DNA of 62,218 nt from Verrucomicrobiaceae bacterium E54 (lineage in GTDB: Bacteria; Verrucomicrobiota; Verrucomicrobiia; Verrucomicrobiales; Akkermansiaceae), in contig JAKZES010000029.1 of assembly GCA_022548915.1 (NCBI GenBank), positions 1 to 62,218 of the forward strand, written 5' to 3'. The notes under the pieces are model-generated. The model was not told the origin of the DNA, searched no databases, and worked only from the letters and a program-made list of their open reading frames with translations. Made by a program: the position numbers and the translations under genes. This document shows positions 52,713 through 59,928 of this stretch, piece by piece. Position 1 is the first letter of the stretch; each line of letters opens with the position of its first letter.

Positions 52713-53993
52713 TCAATCGCTCTCGACTGCCGGAATTGGGTTTCCATCGATTGACGGAAAGTTTTCAGCAATCGCCTCCCTGTGACCGAGGACTTGGATC
52801 TTTCGGCAACCGACAGGGCTTCCATCCGCCCTTTTCTGCTGTTCCTCTCGCAGCACGACTAGAATCTCGCGCTCGAGCGCTTGGCGGACCCTCTCTCTGC
52901 AAGTCGAATTGGCTGCTCCGGACTCGTCCTCACATTGCGCGGTCAATTCCGCTCTGCGGATGCCTTCCACACCTGCCTCCAATGCAATCCTCTCGATAAT
53001 TTCGAATGTGATCTTGGCAGGCCGACCGGCCTTCTTCGGCGAAGCCTCGGCCATTGATTTTCGAGCTTCGACGCATCCTATCATCGTCCATGACGGTTCT
53101 CCTGGGTCAGCACTCCGCTGAATGTAGCAGGTCGAAGTGAGATTCCCCTCGTCGTCCCGCCACCCAGCAGCCTTCGGGCGTTTCGTGGCAACCAGAGCCA
53201 TGATTTCCGGGTCCGAAGTGGGCATCATGGCCAGCCCCACCCGCGGCCAGTTGTTCCACTCGTTGTGTCCAGACGCGAGATAGAGTGGATTCACATCCTT
53301 CATGCGCTGCGACTCGATCCCCGGCAGCTTGTTCGTGTGGTGAAACACGACCGCTCCGCAGTCAAATTCCTCCAACAGCGGGTTCAATCCAACGCGCAGG
53401 AAATCGGCGACATCGACCGCAGAGTTCGCCTCTCCTCCGAGGTACGAGAAGGCAGGATTGATGAAAACGAGATCGGGACGGTGCTTCTCAAGGAGCGGAC
53501 GCAGCACCTTGTCAAAGAAGCCAGGCCCAACGTGGCTTCGTGTCTCGCAGACGTGCACGTTCTGCTTCAGCAACTTGCGTTCCCAGTCATCAAGGGGTTC
53601 CATCGCAACCAAGGCCCCGTCTCGCATGAAACCGTTGGTCCATTCCACGTCCTCCGCTTCGACAATCAGGATCTTGAGGGGGCCGGACGGCGCGATCCCA
53701 AGATAAATCCGGCCGCACCCCCAGTGCAGCGCCATGCCGATCGAAAGGGTAGATTTTCCACCACCCGTTTGACCGACCACCACCATACCCTCCGCTCGGA
53801 ACATTAGGCGTGACTTGAGGAGTTCCGCCCCTTCCGGAGGCTCGGTCCGCAGGTCCATCAGGGGCACCGCTTTTGGAGATTCTGGGAGCGGCTGGCCTTC
53901 AGAGACCTGGGCGGCACCTTCTGCAAACTTCCGGATTCCTTCCGGCCCTTCAGCCACAAACCTTTCCCGAAGGTCTTTCGGCTCCTTGCTCAT
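52713..53993 (-). CDS. RepA-like AAA (AAA_25) replicative ATPase
   Basis: A 426-aa ATPase with RecA-type motifs: Walker A GQTGGGKST (about residues 73-81), Walker B LVFINPAFSYLGG near 180-192, and VVFHHTNKLPG near 215-225. This is the RepA/DnaB-like helicase type used by plasmids and satellites. The C-terminal third looks like a DNA-binding helical region (KITFEIIERIALEAGVEGI). Its start overlaps the primase stop by four bases (ATGA), so primase and helicase are made together, a minimal replication module. Confidence 0.85.
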   Translation of the reverse strand: MSKEPKDLRERFVAEGPEGIRKFAEGAAQVSEGQPLPESPKAVPLMDLRTEPPEGAELLKSRLMFRAEGMVVVGQTGGGKSTLSIGMALHWGCGRIYLGIAPSGPLKILIVEAEDVEWTNGFMRDGALVAMEPLDDWERKLLKQNVHVCETRSHVGPGFFDKVLRPLLEKHRPDLVFINPAFSYLGGEANSAVDVADFLRVGLNPLLEEFDCGAVVFHHTNKLPGIESQRMKDVNPLYLASGHNEWNNWPRVGLAMMPTSDPEIMALVATKRPKAAGWRDDEGNLTSTCYIQRSADPGEPSWTMIGCVEARKSMAEASPKKAGRPAKITFEIIERIALEAGVEGIRRAELTAQCEDESGAANSTCRERVRQALEREILVVLREEQQKRADGSPVGCRKIQVLGHREAIAENFPSIDGNPIPAVESD

Positions 53994-54931
53994 CTTGCCC
54001 CCTCCTTCCCGGCAACCCGCACGGAACGGGCAAAGGGCTTTAGCAGTCCGGCGACCTTTTCGGCGGCAGTCGTGCCCGCTTGATCCAAGTCAAAGAGCAA
54101 CAGTGCCTCCTTCCCCTGAAAAAGCTCCGCCCACTCCAGCGGAAATGATGTGCCCGGAGAAGCAACGACCGCCGCACCCACTCCCCCACCCCTCGGGTGC
54201 AATTCCTCCAGTCCAGCCGCGACTGCGGCGACGCAATCGGACTCGCCCTCGCAAATGTAGATCCGCCTGACCTCCTCGCGGGCGGCGAAGTGCCACCTCC
54301 AAGGACGGCTTGCTTTCCCCACGATCCAGCGAAAACGAGGCTTCCTTCCAGGCAAGTTCCGCAGCTTGGCCCCCGTTTCGTAGAGGTAGACCAGCCGCCC
54401 GCTTGCCCACCCAAGGGCATCCGTGGTGTAGCAGAGGGATCGGACCACTTCGACAGGCACGCCGAGTTCATCCGCGACCTTTGCCAAAAGCCTGGGCGAA
54501 GACCACAGACGCCACCTTGCACGTCGATGCCGCTCCTCGAAGTCGGCAGGTAGGACGATGGGCTCTGATTGGGGACGGCGGGGCGGAGTTCTCCTCCCCC
54601 GCGGGTGACGACTTGGAGTTTGAGCCACAGTTCTCGCGCCGACGACCGGCAGCCCAAGAACCGCCGCGACATCATCGAGCGCCTCCTTGAATCCAGAAGC
54701 CCGGCCCATCGCGATCGCGAGGTCGAAAACGTCCCCTTGCCATCCACACGAACAGATGATCCTGGGAAGGCCATTCCGACCGATGAAGACGGAGAAGGAT
54801 GGGTTGCGGTCCGGGTGGAAAGGGCACCTTGCCAGCCAGCGTTTGCCCGACCGGTGAAACTCGATGCCGACTCGCTCGGCGTATTCAAGAAGCCGGTGCC
54901 GACACAAATCGCGAAGTTCGGAGAAGTTCAT
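53990..54931 (-). CDS. CHC2 zinc-finger/Toprim primase
   Basis: A 313-aa DnaG-type primase. The N-terminal CHC2 zinc finger reads CPFHPDRNPSFSVF with IICSCGWQGD (about residues 36-70). After a linker (about 100-190) the Toprim domain shows EGESDCVAAVAAGLEEL and LLFDLDQAGTTAAEKV (acidic metal sites, about 225-300). It is shorter than cellular DnaG and lacks a helicase-binding tail. The ATGA overlap with the RepA-like gene and the HTH gene 15 bases upstream define a replication operon of the element. Confidence 0.88.
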   Translation of the reverse strand: MNFSELRDLCRHRLLEYAERVGIEFHRSGKRWLARCPFHPDRNPSFSVFIGRNGLPRIICSCGWQGDVFDLAIAMGRASGFKEALDDVAAVLGLPVVGARTVAQTPSRHPRGRRTPPRRPQSEPIVLPADFEERHRRARWRLWSSPRLLAKVADELGVPVEVVRSLCYTTDALGWASGRLVYLYETGAKLRNLPGRKPRFRWIVGKASRPWRWHFAAREEVRRIYICEGESDCVAAVAAGLEELHPRGGGVGAAVVASPGTSFPLEWAELFQGKEALLLFDLDQAGTTAAEKVAGLLKPFARSVRVAGKEGAR

Positions 54932-54946
54932 GGCTCGTTCTCCCGA

Positions 54947-55147
54947 TTACTTGCGGGTGATGGCCTTCACGGTCCGTTGCTCGATCCACTCGGCCAGCGC
55001 GGCGGGATCGTAGCGGACGCAGCGACGACTCAGGCGGACGCACGAAATGCGACGGGCCTGGGTGAGTTTGCGGACGGTCTTCAGGGCGACACCGAGCATC
55101 TCGGCGGCACCTTTGGCATCGATTAGGTGGGGTGGGTGTGGCTTCAT
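54947..55147 (-). CDS. HTH_17 excisionase-like DNA-binding protein
   Basis: A 66-aa protein: IDAKGAAEMLGVALKTVRKL (residues 8-27) is a MerR/HTH_17-type helix, followed by a strand RCVRYDPAALAEWI that makes the wing. Excisionases and AlpA-like regulators of integrated elements have this form. It sits 15 bases before the primase and opposite the regulator at 55240, so it is placed like a Xis/AlpA switch. I chose the ATG at 55147; the frame stays open to 55291 but that would overlap the divergent gene. Confidence 0.82.
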   Translation of the reverse strand: MKPHPPHLIDAKGAAEMLGVALKTVRKLTQARRISCVRLSRRCVRYDPAALAEWIEQRTVKAITRK

Positions 55148-55239
55148 AGCGGTCAGCGGCGTCGTGCCGAACTCCCTAGGGTTGAATAGGAATCCAGTGA
55201 TCCCGCCAATCGATCGAATGACCAAAACTCTAACTGAAA

Positions 55240-56058
55240 ATGTCCAAACGAACGGCAGAGAACCATCCAGTTGCTGTTCTGCGCAACGCACTCGGAATTG
55301 ATCGCGAGTCCTTTGCGCAGCAGATCAGCAGCAGCAAAGGGACAATTCAGGCGGTGGAGCTGTATGGCCGCACTCTGCTCACCGAAGAAGCGGTCGCAAT
55401 CTCCTCAGCATACGGAGTGTCGGCGAGTTGGCTGATGGCGGGCGACCCGGGGGCTCCGATCCGCGATTGCAACGAAATGCTCGTCGAGCACTGGCCCAAG
55501 TGGCAGGGCGAGGAGAAATACAGCGAGTGGGTTGCAGGCCGCAAGGCGCTCTGGAACGAGAATCGCAGGTTGTCCCGACGAGAAGAGGAGATACTCGAAG
55601 CAATCCTCCCCGTGGTAAGAATCGCTCTGCGGCGGGCAATGAGAGCCGTCGGAGACACGGTCTTGGACAGCGTTTCTCTCAGCTACACAGCATTTGCGGC
55701 AGAATCGCTCAATTTCCCATGGCCGAGCAAGAAGCCAGCCCGTATCAACCACACGCGGATTCGCAAGACGATTGCCGAACTGGCAAAAAGTCCCGAACTC
55801 TGGGAAAGCGACGAAATGGTGCGTTACGACACCGTGAAGTCCGCCAACCAGCATTTCAAGCAACTCCCCGAGACGACCGCACGGGAGCTCCTTCAGCAAT
55901 CTATCGCGCGAGAGAAGGCTCACTTTGAGCGTGGCACCGGTCCCTACCGCCTAAAGCCGTTGAGGCAGGGGAATCCCAGATACCGCCACGGATGGGTTTG
56001 GAGGCTCGCCAACAGAGCGGCTCGCTTGGGCCAAACCACCAGCCGGAGAGTCCGGTGA
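55240..56058 (+). CDS. Xre-like regulator of the element
   Basis: A 272-aa protein. The N-terminal part has an Xre-type helix-turn-helix (LGIDRESFAQQISSSKGTIQ, then AYGVSASWLMAG, about residues 18-68). The rest (about 70-272) is helical and charged with no family I know. It is divergent from the excisionase and replication operon across a 92-base control region, and convergent with the integrase (32 bases between). This layout suits a repressor keeping the replication genes silent. Confidence 0.75.
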   Translation: MSKRTAENHPVAVLRNALGIDRESFAQQISSSKGTIQAVELYGRTLLTEEAVAISSAYGVSASWLMAGDPGAPIRDCNEMLVEHWPKWQGEEKYSEWVAGRKALWNENRRLSRREEEILEAILPVVRIALRRAMRAVGDTVLDSVSLSYTAFAAESLNFPWPSKKPARINHTRIRKTIAELAKSPELWESDEMVRYDTVKSANQHFKQLPETTARELLQQSIAREKAHFERGTGPYRLKPLRQGNPRYRHGWVWRLANRAARLGQTTSRRVR

Positions 56059-56090
56059 CACCTCATTCGCGATACGCGAAAGAGAACAAT

Positions 56091-57299
56091 TTATCCTGCC
56101 TTCTGCTTCCCCTTCTCTCCCTTCGGCTCTTCGGCCTTCGGAAACACTCCAAACCAAGCTTCTGCCTCCTCCGTAGTCGCCCGCTCCTGATAGTGGGCAA
56201 AGGTCACCGCCGCCGAGGTGTGGCCCATCCACAGCGCCACCCGATCCGCGCTCTCCTCGCGAGCAATCGCATAGCTGCCGTAGGAATGCCGCAGGCCATT
56301 GTCCTTCCAATGCACCGCTGGCCGCAAGACCACGCCATCGTCGTCCTTTTGCTCCTTGCGAAGGATCTTGCGGTATTCGCTGAGGCGCTCGTCGAGGCGC
56401 TTCTGAGTCACCGGCCCCGACACCCGAGCGACCTTCTTCAGCCATGCCCGAAGCGCTGGCTCCATCGGCACGAACCGGCGGGAAGCCGTCTTCGAGTTCT
56501 CCGCCGCCACCTCGATGTGGCCCTTGTCGAAGTTGATCTCGCTCCAATCGAGCTTGGAGATCTCCGCCACCCGGATTCCGGCCAGTCCGCCGATCGCCAA
56601 GGCGGGCAAGAGTTCCTCGGGCGCATTCTCCAGAATCACCCGCAGATCGTCCGCTGAGAAGATCTCGACCGGCTGCGGCTTTTTCCTGGCCCGGCTCGTC
56701 TTCCGCATCGGGTTGTTCTGGCAGTAGCCCATCCCCTCGCACCACGAGAAGAACACGCCGAGGTTCCTCCTGTAGTTGTTCCGGCTGGTCGGCCCCACAC
56801 CCAGGCTGACGAGCCACCGATCCAGTTCCCGCACGGTGATGTCACAGACCGCCTTCTTGCCGAAGGGTTCCTCGAACTTGGCCAACCTGAGCTTCAGATC
56901 CCTCGCGTAGCGCTCCGAAGCCCCGTCTCGCTCCTTCGAGTCGCGGAACTGCCGGATCGCCTCTGAGACCGGCACGGAGGCCGCGATCTCGGCTCGCCGG
57001 TCCACGAAGGACTGGATCGCTTCCCTAATCGAAACACCCAGAGGCTCTAGCACCTGAACCGCCCATTTGAGCTCTGACAATGCCTCATCGTGAACCGCAG
57101 CGGCTTCAGTCCCCTTGTTCTGAACATCGATCTCCTTCTGCTCCTGGAACTCCTCGGCATCCTTCTTGAGCTTGAACCGGCGATAGCGGCGAGGCTTCCC
57201 CGGAGTGGCCGCGGGCCAGTAGACGACCCACTTCATTTCCGGACGCACCTCGCTTCGGTAGCGCCGCAGGGTAACCTCGGATGATCGCTTTCTGGCCAT
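56091..57299 (-). CDS. int: Tyrosine recombinase, element integrase
   Basis: A 402-aa phage-type integrase. An N-terminal arm-binding-like part is followed by a core-binding SAM-like domain (about 110-195) and the catalytic domain. Catalytic residues: Arg243 (AGIRVAEI), Lys270, Arg337 with His338 (NGLRHSYGSY; Asn in place of the usual first His), His360 (WMGHTS) and Tyr370 (AHYQERA). It starts 104 bases from the right att core and reads away from it, into the element. It is the only recombinase seen and must act on the tRNA-Leu 5'-half site. Confidence 0.95.
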   Translation of the reverse strand: MARKRSSEVTLRRYRSEVRPEMKWVVYWPAATPGKPRRYRRFKLKKDAEEFQEQKEIDVQNKGTEAAAVHDEALSELKWAVQVLEPLGVSIREAIQSFVDRRAEIAASVPVSEAIRQFRDSKERDGASERYARDLKLRLAKFEEPFGKKAVCDITVRELDRWLVSLGVGPTSRNNYRRNLGVFFSWCEGMGYCQNNPMRKTSRARKKPQPVEIFSADDLRVILENAPEELLPALAIGGLAGIRVAEISKLDWSEINFDKGHIEVAAENSKTASRRFVPMEPALRAWLKKVARVSGPVTQKRLDERLSEYRKILRKEQKDDDGVVLRPAVHWKDNGLRHSYGSYAIAREESADRVALWMGHTSAAVTFAHYQERATTEEAEAWFGVFPKAEEPKGEKGKQKAG

Positions 57300-57342
57300 G
57301 GTTTTGCTCCTCCGTAGCGACCCATGAAACCCCAGAAACTCT

Positions 57343-57368
57343 TCGATTGTCTAGTCCAAAACTCGTCC
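57343..57368. repeat. Arm-type repeat, right copy
   Basis: TCGATT-N5-GTCCAAAACTCGTCC, matching the left copy at 38208-38233 at 22 of 26 positions. It lies between the integrase start and the right att core, the usual place for integrase arm sites. Confidence 0.6.
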
Positions 57369-57402
57369 TCTCCAAAAATCCCTTCTATTCCATCACCTCC
57401 AT

Positions 57403-57446
57403 CGGATTTTAAGTCCGCGGCGTCTACCGATTCCGCCACGGTGGCT
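57403..57446. repeat. Right attachment site core (tRNA-Leu 5'-half fragment)
   Basis: A 44-bp copy of the tRNA-Leu 5' half, from the anticodon stem to the 5' end, with one mismatch at 57429. No 3' half follows, so it cannot be a functional tRNA. To its right is chromosomal sequence leading to the gene ending at 57517. Confidence 0.92.
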
Positions 57447-57516
57447 GGGGATGGTGGGGATCGGAGACTTCAGGTCACCAAGCCTCACCGGGAGCGATGC
57501 TCTGCGAGCCGGTCCC

Positions 57517-59130
57517 TCACTGTCGACCCTGAATCGAGCGGATGGCCTGCTCGAGGGTGACCCGCAGCTCGGAGGTCGCTTCCTTTTGCGCCTCCTGCAG
57601 GACGGGCACGCTCGCTTCGGTGCCGACCCGCCCGAGCAGGCGCGCCGCCGAAATCAACTGCAAGGGCGCATACTCGCCGAGACCCTGGAGCAGCTCATCC
57701 TCGATCACGGGTCCCAGGTCGCCGTAAAGAGTCTCCCACTCGGAGGCATCGGCCATCCACAAATCGTGGAGCAGCGGCGCGGACTCCGCATCCTTCTGGC
57801 TTACCAGAAATTCCACCATCGACCGCGGAACGCTCTCTTTCCCGCGGATCCGCTCGAGCACGACAGCCCGCACGATCTCCTGTGCATCGTCTTCGGGCCG
57901 GGACCAGGTCAGCAACGCGCGGGCGACGTTCTCCTTCATTTCAAGATCCCCCTCCTGAAAGAGTTCCAACATCCGCCGCACGATGTCGGTGCGGAAAAGG
58001 CGGGGCTCGGCGGAACTCAGGCGGCGGACCGCCGCGCTCGCCCGATGCAGGTCGATGCTGTCGAGTTCCCGGCGGTTCAGTTCGTAAAAGGAGGGGTCCT
58101 CCGCATCCTGAAGCTTGTTGAGGGGGCCCTGGACGAAGCTATCGTTGTCGACCATCACCTCGATCACCTGAAGCTCCCTGATGACGCGGGTCACCTTGCC
58201 GAACCGTTCGCAAAGCTTGCGGATTCGTCCGAGTTCGGGACTGACGTCGTAAAGGACCATCAGGTAATCCGAAGGCGGACGGGTGTAGGCCCATGAACGG
58301 GGACCGGCACCGGTCGTCCGCATCAGGTAATCGACGATCTGCTCCTTGTTGTAGAGCCGCGTGTCGCGCAGCCAGATCCCGATCGCGGTCTTGCCCTGGC
58401 TTTCTCCATCGATGCCGTAGGTCTCGAGAGCCTCGGCCATCTTGTTGTACCCCATCTCCTCCTTGAGTTCGGCGAAGGTATCGTCCGGCGAGGCAACACC
58501 GTCGTCCGGAAGATTGGTCGGGACCAGGGTTGGGCCCGCCCCGAAATCGGAATCGTCGTCCCGGGATGGAATTCCCTGGGTGAAGAGGAAGGGAAGCGCC
58601 AGGAGGACGATGGAAATCGCCAGCCCCCCCGTGACGGCCTTGATGCGCTGGGCGGGATTGGCAAGGAACAGCAGGACCCAGGCGATCAGCGCGGTGAAAC
58701 CCGCGAGAATCAACCGCTTGGCCATTGGCGCCCCGTCGAGGATGCCGCCGGTTCCCCCTCCGAAGATCAGTATCAGGGCGACAATCACCGCTCCCGTGAC
58801 TCCCGCCAGCCCGAGGAGCACCCGGCTCGGGGAAACGGGATCGACCACGGCCCGCGGGTCGGGATCCGGCGGCGGATCGACCGTGTCGAAGCTCGGAGCC
58901 GGGCTGCTCCGGAGCGGAACGCGGCTGAAGCGCTGCAGGGAAGGGTCGCGCTGCTCGCCCGGGTAGAACTTCCTGGTCCGGATCATGACGCTCTCCTCGA
59001 CCCGGAACCTCTGGTCGCAGGTACCGCACTCGACCATTTTGCCCGCCAACTCGGGACCCACCTTGAAACGCTGGCCACAACCCGGGCAGCGGATCGTCAC
59101 CATCTCCTTCTCCGGTTCAAGCTCGTCCAT
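57517..59130 (-). CDS. Zinc-ribbon membrane protein with HEAT-like repeats
   Basis: A 537-aa protein. A zinc ribbon with CPGC and CGTC pairs (about residues 15-38, as in MJ0042-type ribbons) is followed by a proline-rich linker. Three membrane segments lie at about 100-122, 135-160 and 165-190. The rest is soluble and helical, with HEAT-like repeats in the last 200 residues (e.g. RTDIVRRMLELFQEGDLEMK, VARALLTWSRPED). The function is unknown; such proteins are common in this phylum. I chose the ATG at 59130; one at 59145 adds five residues. Confidence 0.8.
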   Translation of the reverse strand: MDELEPEKEMVTIRCPGCGQRFKVGPELAGKMVECGTCDQRFRVEESVMIRTRKFYPGEQRDPSLQRFSRVPLRSSPAPSFDTVDPPPDPDPRAVVDPVSPSRVLLGLAGVTGAVIVALILIFGGGTGGILDGAPMAKRLILAGFTALIAWVLLFLANPAQRIKAVTGGLAISIVLLALPFLFTQGIPSRDDDSDFGAGPTLVPTNLPDDGVASPDDTFAELKEEMGYNKMAEALETYGIDGESQGKTAIGIWLRDTRLYNKEQIVDYLMRTTGAGPRSWAYTRPPSDYLMVLYDVSPELGRIRKLCERFGKVTRVIRELQVIEVMVDNDSFVQGPLNKLQDAEDPSFYELNRRELDSIDLHRASAAVRRLSSAEPRLFRTDIVRRMLELFQEGDLEMKENVARALLTWSRPEDDAQEIVRAVVLERIRGKESVPRSMVEFLVSQKDAESAPLLHDLWMADASEWETLYGDLGPVIEDELLQGLGEYAPLQLISAARLLGRVGTEASVPVLQEAQKEATSELRVTLEQAIRSIQGRQ

Positions 59131-59219
59131 CGATGCCCCCAGCATGCCCCGACTCGGCCCCCGATGGCAATACCCGTCCCGGGCTTGCCGGGTCCGGTGC
59201 GAACCGCTACTTACCCGGC

Positions 59220-59924
59220 ATGCTCGAATCGATTCAGGATCTTCTCATCGTTCAGAACCGTGACCGCCGCCTGCTCGACCTCGAGAAGCGGATCGACGCC
59301 CTTCCCGGGGAGGAATCGCGTGCGCGGGGCCGGCTCGCCGCCGATGAGAAGGCGGTCGCCGACGCCAAGGCCGCCCTTCAGCGGAACGGAGTCGACATCA
59401 AGAACGTCGAACTCGATATCGAGACCCGCCGCACGACCATCGGCAGGCTCAAGCAGCAGCAGTTCGAGACGCGCAAGAACGAGGAGTTCAGCGCCCTCGG
59501 CCACGAAGTCGAGCGCTACGAAGAGGAGATCGACAAATACGAGACCCGGCAACTCGAACTCATGGAAGAGGCGGACACCCTCCGCAGCACCCTCGAAGCC
59601 GCGCAGGCAGCCCTTGAGAAAAGCCAGTCGGTCGTGGACGAGGACCTGAAAAGCCTCGCGGAGAGGCGAAAGAACCTCGAGGCCGAAGTCGAGGAGACCC
59701 GGCTCCTGCGGGATGAAGCCGCGGCCGGGATCGAGGATGAGTTGAGCACCCTCTACGATCGGCTGATGAAGAAGAAGAATGGTCTCGCCGTCGCACAGGT
59801 CCAGAACGGTCAGTGCGGTGGATGTCATGTCCGGCTCATTCCCGCGACCCTGATCAAGGTGCAGGCCGGCACCGAAATCGCCCAGTGTGAAAACTGCGGA
59901 CGGATCCTCTATCCGGAGGAATGA
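59220..59924 (+). CDS. COG1579 coiled-coil zinc-ribbon protein
   Basis: A 234-aa protein. Residues about 1-180 form a long coiled coil (heptads of L and E/R/K). The C-terminus carries a C4 zinc ribbon with CGGC and CENC pairs (about residues 198-226) of the DUF164/COG1579 family. Chlamydial CdsZ is a member; the general role in other bacteria is unclear. It is divergent from the zinc-ribbon/HEAT gene, with only 89 bases between them, and convergent with the next gene (4 bases). Confidence 0.85.
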   Translation: MLESIQDLLIVQNRDRRLLDLEKRIDALPGEESRARGRLAADEKAVADAKAALQRNGVDIKNVELDIETRRTTIGRLKQQQFETRKNEEFSALGHEVERYEEEIDKYETRQLELMEEADTLRSTLEAAQAALEKSQSVVDEDLKSLAERRKNLEAEVEETRLLRDEAAAGIEDELSTLYDRLMKKKNGLAVAQVQNGQCGGCHVRLIPATLIKVQAGTEIAQCENCGRILYPEE

Positions 59925-59928
59925 GGAC

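Larger units (their letters stand above)
38073..57446. mobile_element. 19.4-kb integrated satellite-like element at tRNA-Leu
   Basis: The ends are 44-bp direct repeats (38073-38116 and 57403-57446, 43/44 identical), each being the 5' half of tRNA-Leu(UAA). A tyrosine integrase sits next to the right end, followed inward by a regulator, an excisionase-like gene, a primase and a RepA-like ATPase. The remaining 14 kb is defence cargo: type I restriction, a DUF262-HNH protein, a HigBA-SecB-like operon and unknown genes. No capsid, tail or conjugation genes are present. The plan resembles phage satellites or P4-like islands, but a helper is not known. Confidence 0.9.

Noticed and set aside
52636-52716. 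Start of the small hypothetical gene at a TTG at 52716
   Set aside because: It would place a perfect 10-bp hairpin within the coding region; the ATG at 52635 is preferred, though not proven.
57403-57446. A second functional tRNA-Leu
   Set aside because: It has only the 5' half to the anticodon stem, without variable arm, T-arm or 3' end; it is the att repeat.
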